Below, piece after piece: positions 25,462 to 36,000 of a stretch of 64,000 nt of DNA. Made by a program: the position numbers and the translations under genes. The notes below the pieces were generated by a model. The model searched no databases. It saw nothing but the letters and a program-made list of their open reading frames with translations, and had not been told where the DNA came from. Origin of the DNA: Patiriisocius marinus (GTDB lineage: Bacteria > Bacteroidota > Bacteroidia > Flavobacteriales > Flavobacteriaceae); NCBI RefSeq assembly GCF_008974325.1, contig NZ_BKCG01000006.1, positions 62,001 to 126,000 on the forward strand, given 5' to 3'. The first letter of the stretch is position 1; each line of letters begins with the position of its first letter.

Positions 25462-26514
25462 ATGGCAACTACAACAAAAGCAAAAAAAGTAACTAAAAAG
25501 ATATCGAAGAAAGTAACTCCTAAAGTTTCAAATAAAATATCTACAGTTTCTAAAGTAAATAAAGGATTAGTTAATGCATCTATGGAAGCAATTAATACAA
25601 CTGTTGAAAATGGTGAGAAATGGCAAAAATTAGCTTCTAAGTTAATGAAGAAGTCTGAGCCAGTTAGAACTAAGCAAATGAATATGGTTTTTGAAACGGC
25701 AACTGCTGTAAAAAGCCAAGTAAATTCTGGAGCTGAAAGAATGATGGATCTTGTAGGTTATGACGCATCAGTTATAGATAAGGCAATGAACTTTGCTAAG
25801 AAAAATCCAGTGAGCAAAAAAGTAATGGATGTTGCTGGAGGTATCGCAGATAAGGTTCAGAAAAACCCAATGGTGAAGAAAGTTGAAAAAACTACTGAAG
25901 ACATCAAAAAAATGAGCGTTGCTAAATTTAATGACGTTAAAGAAGATGTTTTAGAACAAGCTCAAAAAATACTTCATAAAGGTGAAGAGTTAGTTGAAGA
26001 AGCTAAAACTCCAAAAAAAACAACTAAGCAAGTAAAAGCTAAAGGTACAGCAAAAGTAAAAACTGCTAAAAAGACAACAGCTAAAAAAGCTACAACTGTA
26101 AGAAAAACAACCGCTAAAAAAGTAGCAGCTGTCAAAGCAACTGCTGAAGAAACAGTAAAAGAAATCAAAAACGAAGGAACTGAAAAAGTTGCTGATGTTA
26201 TAGTAGCTGGAAAACAAAAAGTAGCAGCCGTAAAAAAAGAAACTAAAAAAGCCATTAAGAATACTGCTCAGGACGATTTAAAAATCATTCACGGAATTGG
26301 ACCTAAATTAGAAGGTGTTTTCAATAAAAACGGTATAAAAACGTATGCTGATTTAGCGAAAGTTGAAAGTAGTAAAATTGAAGAAATTCTTGCAGAAGCA
26401 GGGCCAATTTTTAAAAATACTAATACTACAGACTGGCAAAAACAAGCTGAAGTAGGTGCTGAAGGTGGTGAAGATGCTTTAAAAACTTGGGTTGCTCGTT
26501 ACAGAACAGCATAA
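25462..26514 (+). CDS. PhaF-like phasin with histone-like linker and helix-hairpin-helix domain
   Basis: The 350-residue protein has a basic start, a phasin-like helical part (about 30-130) related to the two small neighbours (ASMEAINTTVENGEKWQKLA, MNMVFETATAVKSQV), a long Lys/Ala/Thr-rich linker (about 175-265) like the tail of PhaF or histone H1, and a C-terminal helix-hairpin-helix domain (271-350; DDLKIIHGIGPKLEGVFNKNG) of the kind that binds DNA without sequence preference. A granule-binding half joined to DNA-binding parts suggests it anchors storage granules to the nucleoid so that both daughters inherit them, as proposed for PhaF and PhaM. That role is inference. Confidence 0.7.
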   Translation: MATTTKAKKVTKKISKKVTPKVSNKISTVSKVNKGLVNASMEAINTTVENGEKWQKLASKLMKKSEPVRTKQMNMVFETATAVKSQVNSGAERMMDLVGYDASVIDKAMNFAKKNPVSKKVMDVAGGIADKVQKNPMVKKVEKTTEDIKKMSVAKFNDVKEDVLEQAQKILHKGEELVEEAKTPKKTTKQVKAKGTAKVKTAKKTTAKKATTVRKTTAKKVAAVKATAEETVKEIKNEGTEKVADVIVAGKQKVAAVKKETKKAIKNTAQDDLKIIHGIGPKLEGVFNKNGIKTYADLAKVESSKIEEILAEAGPIFKNTNTTDWQKQAEVGAEGGEDALKTWVARYRTA

Positions 26515-26576
26515 GCTTAAAGGCAATAATTATAACTATTAAGCAAAGGTAACTCTGCTTATTAAAACAATATATT

Positions 26577-26864
26577 ATGAAAAAGACAGTAAATAAAAAA
26601 GACGCTAAAGGTATGATCTCTAAAGCAATGTCTACAACTAAAACAATAGCTACTAAGGCAAATGACATCGCTTTAAACACTACTGAAACTGTTGTAACAG
26701 AAGCAATAGATGCAACTGCACAATGGCAAACTGTTGCTGATAAAGCTTTAAAAGGTGGACTTAAGCTAGCAGCAAACCAACAAAACCTCGTATTTGATGC
26801 TTTAACAATTGTTAAAGGTCAATTAAAGGATGGTAAAAAAAGGTTTAAAAAGTTAGTAGCATAG
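26577..26864 (+). CDS. Small phasin-like protein, paralogue of the 25121 gene
   Basis: This 95-residue Lys-rich helical protein aligns with the 83-residue gene at 25121 along most of its length (TKANDxALNTTE, QQNLVFDAL). It lies 62 bp after the PhaF-like gene with no promoter box of the SARP type, so it is probably read through from promoter C. A rho-independent terminator follows, ending the phasin unit. The role is as for its paralogue: a granule-surface protein by inference. Confidence 0.6.
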   Translation: MKKTVNKKDAKGMISKAMSTTKTIATKANDIALNTTETVVTEAIDATAQWQTVADKALKGGLKLAANQQNLVFDALTIVKGQLKDGKKRFKKLVA

Positions 26865-26897
26865 TAATTAGATAGATTAGTTTAAGTTTTGAAAATG

Positions 26898-26929
26898 ACC
26901 GAGTTGTATGAATATACAGCTCGGTTTTT
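26898..26929 (+). terminator. Terminator of the phasin operon
   Basis: A 12-bp stem with one G-U pair, ACCGAGTTGTAT (26898-26909) with ATACAGCTCGGT (26914-26925), is followed by a T run. Confidence 0.85.
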
Positions 26930-27041
26930 CAGTTTTATATAATCTGGTGAGAAAAACAAAGGGAAAATCATTATTTTTAACAAATACCGCCTGCTTTTTT
27001 TAGAATATTCTAAAATGTGCAGCTATATGATACCTTCTTAA

Positions 27042-27695
27042 ATGGCGAAAACTAAAAAGATAACAGCAGCTTATATAATTGATCATTACATGGATATGAT
27101 CGTTTCCTTAAAAGCAAAACCTGACTCAATTGAGGCTTTTACTTCTACTTTGAAAATTGATTCAGCTCAATTCTTAGAGCATTTTGATAGCTTTGAAGAG
27201 CTAGACCAAGAAATAATAAAAATCCTTTTTGATACCTCGGTTGCCACCTTGGCAGAAAGTGCAGACTATGTGTCGTTTAGTAAAAAAGACAAGTTACTTA
27301 GTTTGTACTATACGTTTTTTGAAAACCTTACATTAAATAGAGATTTCATACTCATTACTATTGATAGTTATGGTACTATTTTTAGCACTATCTCCCTATT
27401 TAAAACACTTAAATCTAGTTTTACACAATTTATTGATAGCCTTAAGTTAGAAACACTTAGTTTAAATATAGATACCTTAGAAAATATCCAAAAAAAGTCC
27501 ATAAAAGAGACTGCTTGGGTACAACTTTTGCTCACTATAAAATTCTGGACAGCAGACCATTCTGAGGCTTGTGAGAAAACAGATGTATTTATTGAAAAAT
27601 CTATTAATACAAGTGTTGAGCTATTAAACACTCAATCCTTACATAATATAATTGACCTCGGAAAGTTTCTGTACAGTGAAAAATTCAACTCTTAA
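27042..27695 (+). CDS. TetR-like regulator
   Basis: The 217-residue, almost all-helical protein has the size and layout of TetR-family regulators: an N-terminal helix-turn-helix-like region (about 8-60; SIEAFTSTLKIDSAQFLEHFDSFEELDQEIIKIL) and a helical ligand/dimer domain. The turn region lacks the usual GVSKGTLYxYF signature, so DNA binding is plausible but not assured. It lies 9 bp before the ABC1 kinase gene, forming a two-gene unit placed between the phasin genes and the WS/DGAT operon. It may sense a lipid or acyl-CoA, but nothing in the sequence proves it. Confidence 0.6.
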   Translation: MAKTKKITAAYIIDHYMDMIVSLKAKPDSIEAFTSTLKIDSAQFLEHFDSFEELDQEIIKILFDTSVATLAESADYVSFSKKDKLLSLYYTFFENLTLNRDFILITIDSYGTIFSTISLFKTLKSSFTQFIDSLKLETLSLNIDTLENIQKKSIKETAWVQLLLTIKFWTADHSEACEKTDVFIEKSINTSVELLNTQSLHNIIDLGKFLYSEKFNS

Positions 27696-27704
27696 ACACT
27701 GCAC

Positions 27705-29021
27705 ATGAAAACCGCAAAAAATATTCCTTTATCTAAAATTCATCGTGCTTCAAAACTAGTTTCAACTGGAGCAAAAGTGGGCGTAAATTATCTTAAGTAT
27801 TTTGGCGACAAAATGGTGAATTCTGAAGAAGAAGCTAAAGGTCGTTTGCACGAAAATAATGCGAATGATATTTATGATAGTTTAAAAACACTCAAGGGTA
27901 GCGCACTTAAAATGGCGCAAATGATGAGTATGGAAAAAAACATTATGCCCAAGGCATTTGTAGAAAAGTTTTCTTTATCACAATTTTCCGTACCTCCTCT
28001 CTCCGCTCCACTTGTTTTAAAAACATTTAAAAAGTCCTTCGGAAAGTTTCCAGATCAATTATTTGATGCGTTTAATCCTGAGGCAATTAATGCTGCAAGT
28101 ATAGGCCAAGTTCACCAAGCTAAGAAAGATGGTAAAACTCTAGCCGTTAAAATTCAATATCCAGGTGTTGCACATAGTATCCAAAGTGATCTTGCTATTG
28201 TAAAACCAATTGCAATGAAAATGTTCAACATAAAGGGAGAACATTCTGAAATGTACTTTAAGGAAGTTGAAGATAAACTTGTAGAAGAAACAAATTATGT
28301 TCTCGAATTAGAACAAAGTCAAGAAGTAGAAAAAGCCTGTAGCCATATTCCGAATTTAAAATTTCCGAAGTATTATCCTCAATATTCATCGGAACAGATT
28401 TTAACGATGGACTGGATGAAAGGTATTCACTTATCTGAGTTTACAGCAATTAATACTGACGAAGAAATAGCAACCAAAATTGGGCAAGCATTATGGGATT
28501 TCTACATGTATCAACTTCATGTGTTAAAAAAAGTACACGCAGATCCTCATCCTGGAAACTTTTTAATTAGTGAGGAAAAAGAATTAATTGCTTTAGATTT
28601 TGGATGTATGAAGGAAATTCCGGATGATTTCTACATTCCTTATTTTGAACTTTTTAAAATGGAGGTTGTAAACAATCCTGAGAGTTTCAGAAAAAACCTA
28701 AGAGCTCTTGAAGTTTTAAGAGCGGATGACTCAGAGAAAGAATTAGAATTTTTTACTCAAATGTTTTATGAGGTTTTAGAGTTATTTACCACTCCTTTTC
28801 AAGAAGATACTTTTGATTTTTCTAGCGCTACATTTTTTGATGAAATATCATCATTAGGAGAGCGATATATGAAAAATACAAATGTTAGGGACCTCAACGG
28901 AAATAGAGGATCTAGACATATTATTTATATGAATAGAACATTTTTCGGCTTATTTAGTCTGATGTTTGATTTAAAAGCAAAGCATATAAAAATTAGAAAT
29001 TACGAGACCTATTTAAAATAA
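27705..29021 (+). CDS. ABC1/UbiB-family atypical kinase
   Basis: The 438-residue protein has the ADCK/UbiB core: the KxGQ-region LKGSALKMAQMMSME, the Ala-rich loop AINAASIGQVHQA, the ATP lysine in LAVKIQYPGV, a glutamate in VEETNYVLELEQ, the catalytic loop VHADPHPGNFL and LIALDFGCMKEIP in place of DFG. In the first block the canonical Gly is Ala (KMAQ). UbiB proteins extract or handle isoprenoid and other membrane lipids and use ATP hydrolysis rather than protein phosphorylation. No ubiquinone genes are nearby; the neighbours are storage-lipid genes, so a lipid-handling role there is a fair inference. Confidence 0.85.
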   Translation: MKTAKNIPLSKIHRASKLVSTGAKVGVNYLKYFGDKMVNSEEEAKGRLHENNANDIYDSLKTLKGSALKMAQMMSMEKNIMPKAFVEKFSLSQFSVPPLSAPLVLKTFKKSFGKFPDQLFDAFNPEAINAASIGQVHQAKKDGKTLAVKIQYPGVAHSIQSDLAIVKPIAMKMFNIKGEHSEMYFKEVEDKLVEETNYVLELEQSQEVEKACSHIPNLKFPKYYPQYSSEQILTMDWMKGIHLSEFTAINTDEEIATKIGQALWDFYMYQLHVLKKVHADPHPGNFLISEEKELIALDFGCMKEIPDDFYIPYFELFKMEVVNNPESFRKNLRALEVLRADDSEKELEFFTQMFYEVLELFTTPFQEDTFDFSSATFFDEISSLGERYMKNTNVRDLNGNRGSRHIIYMNRTFFGLFSLMFDLKAKHIKIRNYETYLK

Positions 29022-29101
29022 TAGTTTAATTAATTATTCGGTTCTTAAAATTTCGGAAATACTAAAATACCAAATATTAACGGCTGACAAATGAATGTTA
29101 C

Positions 29102-30946
29102 ATGGCAACAAAATTAGATATTAAAGATATAGTGCAAGATGCATTAGATGGTTCTATAAAGCAAATTTCTGGCTATGACGCCGCCTTTTTGTATGCTGAA
29201 TCTCCTACGAGTCCCATGCATATTGCAACGCTGATTATTGTAGAAGGCTCTATCGATTTTGAAGATTTTAAACAAACGGTTGCCTCAAAGTTGCATTTAA
29301 TGCCAAAGTTTAGACAGCGTTTAAAGCGAGTGCCAATGGATCTTGATTATCCATATTGGGTAAACGACCCTAATTTTGATATCGACTTACATTTACATAG
29401 ATCTAAATTACCAGATCCGTCTAATTGGAAAACGCTACGTAATATGACTTCTAGTATTTTTAGTGCGCCTCTAGATTTACGACGACCTTTATGGTCTATT
29501 GATTTTATTGAAGGTATTGATGAAATAGCGCAAGTTCCTAAAGGGTCTGTTGCTATTGTAAGCAAAGTCCATCACGTGATGATAGATGGGAAATCTGGTG
29601 TTGGATTATTGAGCGTGTTATTTGATAACGAGAAAATCCCTAAAAAAACGAAGCTTGTTAAACCTGTTCATTTTGATCCAGATCCACTGCCCGATGATAT
29701 TAGTTTATTATTAAAAAGCGGATATGGTTTTTTGAAAAACCCTTTTAAAATTCCTAAAACGATTGCTGAAACTGCTTTTGCTTTTGTAAAGAATAAAGCA
29801 TCTAAATCGTTAAGTATTCAGAAGGAATTTGCAGCAGCTCGTTACCCTGTACCAATCACTATTTTCAATGGTAAAATTTCGGCAAAAAGAACTTGGGGTA
29901 CAGCAATACTTAATTTTGAAAGAGTTAATAATCTTCGGAAACTTTCTGGCGGAAGTGTAAATGATGTGATTCTAGCAATTTGTGCTGGAGCTATTCGTCA
30001 ATATTTACAAGAAAAGGAAAAGCTTCCATTACAACCGCTAGTTGCGAATGTTCCCATTTCAATTAGACACAATGAAGATACTACTACAGGAAATAAAATT
30101 GCTAATATGATGATACAGTTAGCAACACATATAGAAAATCCATTAGAGCGATTAGAATATATACAAGAACAAACTATGTTAGGGAAATCTCGCCATAAAA
30201 CAATGGGCGCAAAAACCTTAACTAAAATGGCAGATGCTGTACCTTTTGGACTTGCTAATCTAGCTGCAGGATTGTATAGCAAATACAATATTAAAGACCT
30301 TCATAGGCCTCCTTTTAATGTTACAATTACTAATGTTCCTGGCCCAAGAGACTTATTGTATTTAAATGGTCACAAAGTTGTTTCAATGTTTGGACTTACT
30401 CCTGTTGTCGATGGTTTTGGATTAATAATTGCTGCCTTTAGTTATAATGGTTCCATAACTATTACAACAACATCAGACGCTAAAACAATGCCTGATGCAG
30501 ATTTGTTTTCAAGACACATTAGAGCATCTGCAAATGAGCTTGAAACATTAATAAAAAAAGTTTCTAAAAAGAAAACTGCAGATGACAAAAAAGCTGCAAA
30601 GGAAAAAAGCAAAAGCACTGTTTTCTTTAATGCTATAAAACGTTATTATAAAAAAGAAACTGCACTTGCTAAAAAATACAAAGGAGTCTATCATATAAAT
30701 GTAGACATGGGTATCACCTCAGAATGCTGGGAAATAAACCTTTCTGAAGATGCGGTAGTTGTAAAGAAAACTAAAAATTTAGACCCTGCAATTTTAATAG
30801 AAATTGAGGATGCCAATTTACACGCACTCTATAAAGGGAACTTGTTACTTGACGAACTTAAAATTCAACAACGAATTGTAATGTTGGGTTCCGCAACTAA
30901 TAAAAACAAGTTTACAAACTTATTAAGAGCGTTTTTAGAACGATAA
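29102..30946 (+). CDS. Wax ester synthase/diacylglycerol acyltransferase with C-terminal SCP2-like domain
   Basis: WS/DGAT enzymes transfer an acyl group from acyl-CoA to diacylglycerol or a fatty alcohol, making triacylglycerol or wax ester at the inner membrane. The 614-residue protein has PTSPMHIATL near residue 36, the catalytic HHxxxDG as H157-H158-VMI-D162-G163, the second-half motif NVTITNVPGPRDLLYLNG and SYNGSITITTTSD. It is longer than usual (about 460-480): after a Lys-rich linker (about 480-500) the last 110 residues (YHINVDMGITSECWEINLSE, DPAILIEIEDANLHALYKGN) look like an SCP2 sterol-carrier domain, which binds lipids. It is first of a five-gene operon with 3-bp gaps after it. 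Confidence 0.9.
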   Translation: MATKLDIKDIVQDALDGSIKQISGYDAAFLYAESPTSPMHIATLIIVEGSIDFEDFKQTVASKLHLMPKFRQRLKRVPMDLDYPYWVNDPNFDIDLHLHRSKLPDPSNWKTLRNMTSSIFSAPLDLRRPLWSIDFIEGIDEIAQVPKGSVAIVSKVHHVMIDGKSGVGLLSVLFDNEKIPKKTKLVKPVHFDPDPLPDDISLLLKSGYGFLKNPFKIPKTIAETAFAFVKNKASKSLSIQKEFAAARYPVPITIFNGKISAKRTWGTAILNFERVNNLRKLSGGSVNDVILAICAGAIRQYLQEKEKLPLQPLVANVPISIRHNEDTTTGNKIANMMIQLATHIENPLERLEYIQEQTMLGKSRHKTMGAKTLTKMADAVPFGLANLAAGLYSKYNIKDLHRPPFNVTITNVPGPRDLLYLNGHKVVSMFGLTPVVDGFGLIIAAFSYNGSITITTTSDAKTMPDADLFSRHIRASANELETLIKKVSKKKTADDKKAAKEKSKSTVFFNAIKRYYKKETALAKKYKGVYHINVDMGITSECWEINLSEDAVVVKKTKNLDPAILIEIEDANLHALYKGNLLLDELKIQQRIVMLGSATNKNKFTNLLRAFLER

Positions 30947-30949
30947 TCA

Positions 30950-31885
30950 ATGCATTATAAAACACATACATTCACTGCTACAGATGGTGAGAAAATATGC
31001 TATTACAAATGGGATCTTCCTAAAGGAATTCCATTGAGAGGGATTATGCAAATAGCCCACGGTCTTGGAGAACACGCTGGTAGATATGACCATATTGCGC
31101 ATCTATTTCAAAAAAATGGTTTTGTAGTTTATGCTAATGATCATCGTGCTCACGGCAAAACAGCAGAAATTAAAAGAATGTATGGCTTTTATGATGGTGA
31201 AGAATATTTTGAAGATGTCGTTGATGATATGCACTCACTTACATTAATAATGAAACGTGATTATCCTGATACTAAATTTGTCCTATTTGGACATAGTATG
31301 GGATCATTGTTGAGTAGAAAATATGTACTAAATTATGGCGAAGACATAGATGCATTAATGCTATCTGGAACGGCTAATTTTATTAAAGGACTTGGTAACA
31401 TTGGACTTTTAGCGACTAAAGCCGTAACAACTATTAGAGGACGTGAACGAGGTAATGAAACATTGCGTTCGTTCTTTTTTGATAAGTTTAATGAAAAATT
31501 TAAACCAAATAGAACTAAACTAGACTGGATAAGTTCAAACAATGCCGCAGTAGATGCATTTGAAGCAGATCCTTATAGAATTGAAAATTTTTCAATGGGA
31601 GTTTTTGCAGATTTTGTATCTAATTTAAAGACGCTAAATAAAACAACCGCTTTTAAAAAAACACCTAATAATATCCCCATATTAATTTTTTCAGGAGACG
31701 AAGACCCTGTAGGAGATATGGGCGTAGGAGTAACTAAAGTTGCCGAAAATTATAAGTGTAACGGAAATGACGATTTAACCTTTTATTTATACAAAGGAGG
31801 GCGTCACGAAATGATAAATGAGAAGAACAGCCAGGAAGTTGAACACGATATTATGGAATGGCTCAATGTACACATCCCCAATTAA
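30950..31885 (+). CDS. Monoacylglycerol lipase-like alpha/beta hydrolase
   Basis: The 311-residue protein matches the serine aminopeptidase/monoglyceride lipase (Hydrolase_4) family: an oxyanion block QIAHGLGEHAGRYDHIA, YANDHRAHGKT, nucleophile elbow GHSMGS with S116, the acid in SGDEDPVG (D252) and H286 in GGRHEMINE. Such enzymes release fatty acid from mono- or lysophospholipids in the cytoplasm. It starts 3 bp after the WS/DGAT stop and ends 3 bp before another hydrolase, so it belongs to the storage-lipid operon, where it would mobilise or remodel acylglycerols. Confidence 0.87.
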   Translation: MHYKTHTFTATDGEKICYYKWDLPKGIPLRGIMQIAHGLGEHAGRYDHIAHLFQKNGFVVYANDHRAHGKTAEIKRMYGFYDGEEYFEDVVDDMHSLTLIMKRDYPDTKFVLFGHSMGSLLSRKYVLNYGEDIDALMLSGTANFIKGLGNIGLLATKAVTTIRGRERGNETLRSFFFDKFNEKFKPNRTKLDWISSNNAAVDAFEADPYRIENFSMGVFADFVSNLKTLNKTTAFKKTPNNIPILIFSGDEDPVGDMGVGVTKVAENYKCNGNDDLTFYLYKGGRHEMINEKNSQEVEHDIMEWLNVHIPN

Positions 31886-31888
31886 TTT

Positions 31889-33070
31889 ATGGAAGTTAGA
31901 ATTCAATTATATAATAAATTTACACAATTTGCTATGTCACTTGGTAGACTTAACGGTCTATCAATTGATGAGATCAATACGGTATTAAAAAATAGTTATG
32001 AAAGGCATCCTCACGCAGAGTTTATGCTGGGTGCTTTAGAAAATATACACGAAAAAGATATTGAAGATTTCAAATTTCTGTTTAATGAATGTGTTCGTAT
32101 TTGTGATGAGCTTGGACCAAGTCGAGAATACATAACACTTTTATCCATACTTACAACAATTGCTAACGAAGCCGGGGAAAATAAAACTCTAGAGCAAAAT
32201 CAATTAGTTCACGAAATAGTACTTAAGTTTAAAAAAGAAATTGAACTCATAAATCAAAAAATACCAAAACCTCCATTATTCAATATGCTATTAGAATCAA
32301 GATCACTTTTAGAGTGGGGTTCTATTTATGCTATTTATCCTTTTATTCCCAAACGAATTGAAGGTAATGGACGCCCAGTTTTATTAATACCACCTTATTT
32401 AGGTGATGATTACTCAACCTCATTTGTTCGTAGATACTTAGATTCATTAGGTTTCAAAACGTATAAATGGGAAATGGGCTTTAATATGGTAAAGTCACAT
32501 TACATTCCGCGTTTAGAAGAAAAACTAGATGACATCTATGAGATGCATAAAGAAAAAGTAAGTATTGTAGGATGGAGTGGCGGTGGAATATTTGCTAAAA
32601 TAATGGCAAATAGACATCCTAATCAAGTAGAGCAAATTATCACTATTGCTTCACCTGTATGGGGAGTTATGGACATGAAAACTCCAGTTTATGGGTTATT
32701 AGAATTTTTCCAAGGTAAATCTTTAAAAGAACGGAATAAACGTTTTTTACAAGAATTAGAACCTATTCCAAATGTTCCTGTAACTTGTATCTACACAAAA
32801 ACAGATGGCCTTGTTCCTTGGAAACATTGTATGGAAGCAGAATCATACAGAAAAGGGATTAAAAATATTGAAGTTTTTGGAAGCCACTCAGGATTAGGAG
32901 CAAATGCAAGTGTATTAATGATTACAGCTAACGCCTTAAGTGCTAACATAAATGGCGTGACCATTGAAGATGCAACTCCGCATATTGAAAGAATTTTATA
33001 TCCTTTTTATTGGAGCCATAAAAAATGGAAACTATTTAAAAAAAAGTCTAACCTAGTGCAAACATCTTAA
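31889..33070 (+). CDS. Alpha/beta hydrolase (lipase/esterase)
   Basis: The 393-residue protein has an N-terminal helical part (about 1-140) and an alpha/beta hydrolase domain: GRPVLLIPPYLGDDYSTSF, the nucleophile elbow VGWSGGGIFA with S230, the acid in IYTKTDGLVPW and the histidine in GSHSGLGANASVL. The fold resembles the PhaC/esterase branch, but the nucleophile is serine, not the cysteine of PHA synthases, so I read it as a lipase or esterase. It is translated 3 bp after the monoacylglycerol lipase and 3 bp before the acyltransferase fusion. The substrate is probably an acylglycerol, by context only. Confidence 0.75.
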   Translation: MEVRIQLYNKFTQFAMSLGRLNGLSIDEINTVLKNSYERHPHAEFMLGALENIHEKDIEDFKFLFNECVRICDELGPSREYITLLSILTTIANEAGENKTLEQNQLVHEIVLKFKKEIELINQKIPKPPLFNMLLESRSLLEWGSIYAIYPFIPKRIEGNGRPVLLIPPYLGDDYSTSFVRRYLDSLGFKTYKWEMGFNMVKSHYIPRLEEKLDDIYEMHKEKVSIVGWSGGGIFAKIMANRHPNQVEQIITIASPVWGVMDMKTPVYGLLEFFQGKSLKERNKRFLQELEPIPNVPVTCIYTKTDGLVPWKHCMEAESYRKGIKNIEVFGSHSGLGANASVLMITANALSANINGVTIEDATPHIERILYPFYWSHKKWKLFKKKSNLVQTS

Positions 33071-33073
33071 CAC

Positions 33074-36000
33074 ATGGAAGAGATCATTAATCACCCAAAA
33101 TTTAAACAAATACTTAAGCGCATTGCGAAGGAGCAAAAAATGGACTATAAAGAAGTCCAAAAAAAAGCGAGCAAGTATATTAAAGAATTGTACGCACAGC
33201 ATCAGCCTATCACTAAAATGCTTGCGGTTCGTGGTTTTGATTATATTCTTTCTAGAGCATATCAAGAAAAAATTGACGTAGACCCTAATGGGATTAAAAA
33301 GTTAATGAAACTTATGCGTAAGCATTCTGTGGCATTTATTATGACACATAAAACGTATCTTGATACACTTGTTTTAATTTCAACATTAGCGCGTTATGGG
33401 ATGCCAGTACCCTACTCTTTTGGCGGGAAAAATCTAGCATTCCCAGGACTTAAACAAATAGGTAATAGCGCAGGATTAATATTTATTAGACGTAGCTTCA
33501 AAGACAACCCTATTTACAAAGCTTCATTACGGCATTATATCTCTACCATAATCGACAAAGGAGATCACTTAACGTGGAATATTGAAGGAACAAGATCTAG
33601 AACTGGAAAAATTCTTCATCCACAAATGGGAATTTTAAAATACATTATGGATGCTGAAACACAAAGCACCAAGGATATAAAATATGTTCCAGTTTCTATT
33701 GTGTACGATCTAATTCCTGATGTTAAGGAAATGACAGAACAAGCAAAGGGAACCAAAAATAAAAAGAGTGAAAACGTGCAAGAAGGACTTAATTACATTC
33801 GTAGTCTTGGAAACGATTTTGGCCGTGCAGCAATCCGTTTTGGAGACCCCGTTGCTATGGACGAAACTAATAGCGTTGTAGTACCTCAACTAGAAGAAAG
33901 TACCTATAAAGATAAAAATAACTTACCTCGTTTTGCATTTGAGTTAATTAATCAAGCTTCGATGATTACTCCTGTGACAACTGTTTCATTAGTTTGTCAC
34001 GTATTGTTAAATGACTTTGCACTCACTAAACAAGAAATTGAATTTAAAGTCAATAAATTGATGGAATTTATTGGTAATAAACGCGAAAATATTTTACTTG
34101 ACCGTGGTAATCCTATTGCGGTTAGTATCCAAAAATCATTAAATTTATTACAAGGAGCCAGAATTGTTCAAAAAAGCCGAGCTGGTCAAAGAGCACAATA
34201 TAGCCTTAGTTCACAAGAATACTTACCTGCAAGTTATTATGCAAATATGGCTGCGGGACATTTATACCACGCCGCTTTCGTTGAGATGGCTTTAGTCAAA
34301 ATTAAAGACGACACTTCTAAAAATCGTATTGTACATTTTTGGGAAGAAATAATGGAGTTGCGCAATCTTTTTAAATTTGAATTTTTCTATACTAACAAAG
34401 CTAAATTTAGTAGTGAGATTGAAGAAGAGTTAAATAGATTTGACAAAAACTGGCGTGCAATTATAAGCGACCCTAAAAAAGATGTATCCGAAATATTAAA
34501 AAAACAAAACCTATACGTTTCAAGAGCACTACTACTCACCTATCTTGAAGCAGATAAAGTTGTTTGTCATACACTAAACAATTGGGATGAAGACGATGTT
34601 TTAAAAAAAGAAGTGTTTTTAGAACTATGTATGTTCAAAGGAAAAGAACTACACTGGCAGTCACGCATAACAAGGCTTGATAGCGTTTCTAAACCATTTT
34701 TAGAAAATGCATTTCTATTTGCTGAAAATGCAAAGTTGGCCCCAACTAATAGAAAAATTAACTTTAAGGCACTTGATAAATGGATGACGCAATTAGACGA
34801 ACTTACAGAACGTCTTGCGTACTTAAAATCCATTGAAGTAGATCCTAGTATCAAAGTACTCGAACAACAAGCTAAAAAAGAAACCCTAGTTCCTGAATCA
34901 AAAAATGATACAAAAGCTAGAAAAGAAATTATAGAAGAAGGACCACATATTGCAGCCTACTTCGACATGGATCGAACGTTAATTAATGATTTTTCGGCCA
35001 AGAAATTTATGACCACAAGACTTTTTAGTGGAAAAACAACCGTGAAAGAATACCTAACGCAGTTTATGACTGCCTTAGCTTTCTCTGTTGGAAATAGAGA
35101 CTTTGAAATTCTAACTAAAATAGCAGCATTAGGGGTTAAAGGTATTTCAGAAAAAGCCTTTGTTGACTTAGGACAGACAGTATTTGAGGATTTTTTAGCT
35201 ACTACAATATATCCAGAATCACGAAAGTTGATTGCGAAGCATCTAGAAAAAGGGCACAAAGTGGTTATAATTTCAGCAGCTACCTCCTATCAAATTATGC
35301 CTATTGCAAATGAGTTAGGCATAACTGATGTTTATGCTACTAAAATGGAATTACGTAACGGTAAGTTTACAGGTCGTGTAGCCGAAATGTGCTGGGGTGA
35401 AGGAAAAGCAAGAGCAGCGCGAAAACACGCTAAAAAACATACAATTGATTTAGCTAAGAGCTATTTTTATTCCGATAGTTTTGAAGATTATCCACTATTT
35501 AAAATTGTAGGAAATCCTATAGCAACTAATCCAGACACAGCGTTATCACAAGTAGCCTTCGAAAACGATTGGCCAATATTGAGATTTGATGAACCTACTA
35601 CCAAACCCGTTATAAATGGTTTAAGAACTGGACTAGCAATTGCTAGTATTTACCCTTCTGCATTTAAAGGAGCTTTAAGAGGTTTAGTAACAATGTCTAA
35701 ACAGGAAGCTGCTAATACCACTTTTAAGAGTATAGGTGACCTTGGAACTAAGCTTGCCGGCCTTGATATTTCGGTTAAAGGAAAACATAATCTTACCGAT
35801 TTTAGACCAGCAGTATTCTGTTTTAACCATCAAAGTGCTGCCGATTTTTTTATTGTAATGAAGCTTGTGCGTAATAACATAACAGGGGTGGCGAAAAAGG
35901 AGTTAGAAAAAAGCCCTATTGGCCCTATCTTTTCTGCTTTAGGAGCAATTTATATTGACCGGAGTAATAAAGAAAAAGCTATTGAAGCAATGCAACCTGC

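Noticed and set aside
25950-26260. Apparent DNA repeats in the PhaF-like gene
   Set aside because: They are degenerate Lys/Ala/Thr codons of a low-complexity linker, not exact DNA repeats.
26540-26576. A fourth SARP site before the 26577 gene (a lone GTAACTC)
   Set aside because: Only one heptamer is present and no -7 box follows at the right distance.
31889-33070. Possible PHA synthase (PhaC-like fold beside phasin-like genes)
   Set aside because: The nucleophile elbow is GWSGG with serine, while PHA synthases use cysteine; read as lipase/esterase instead.
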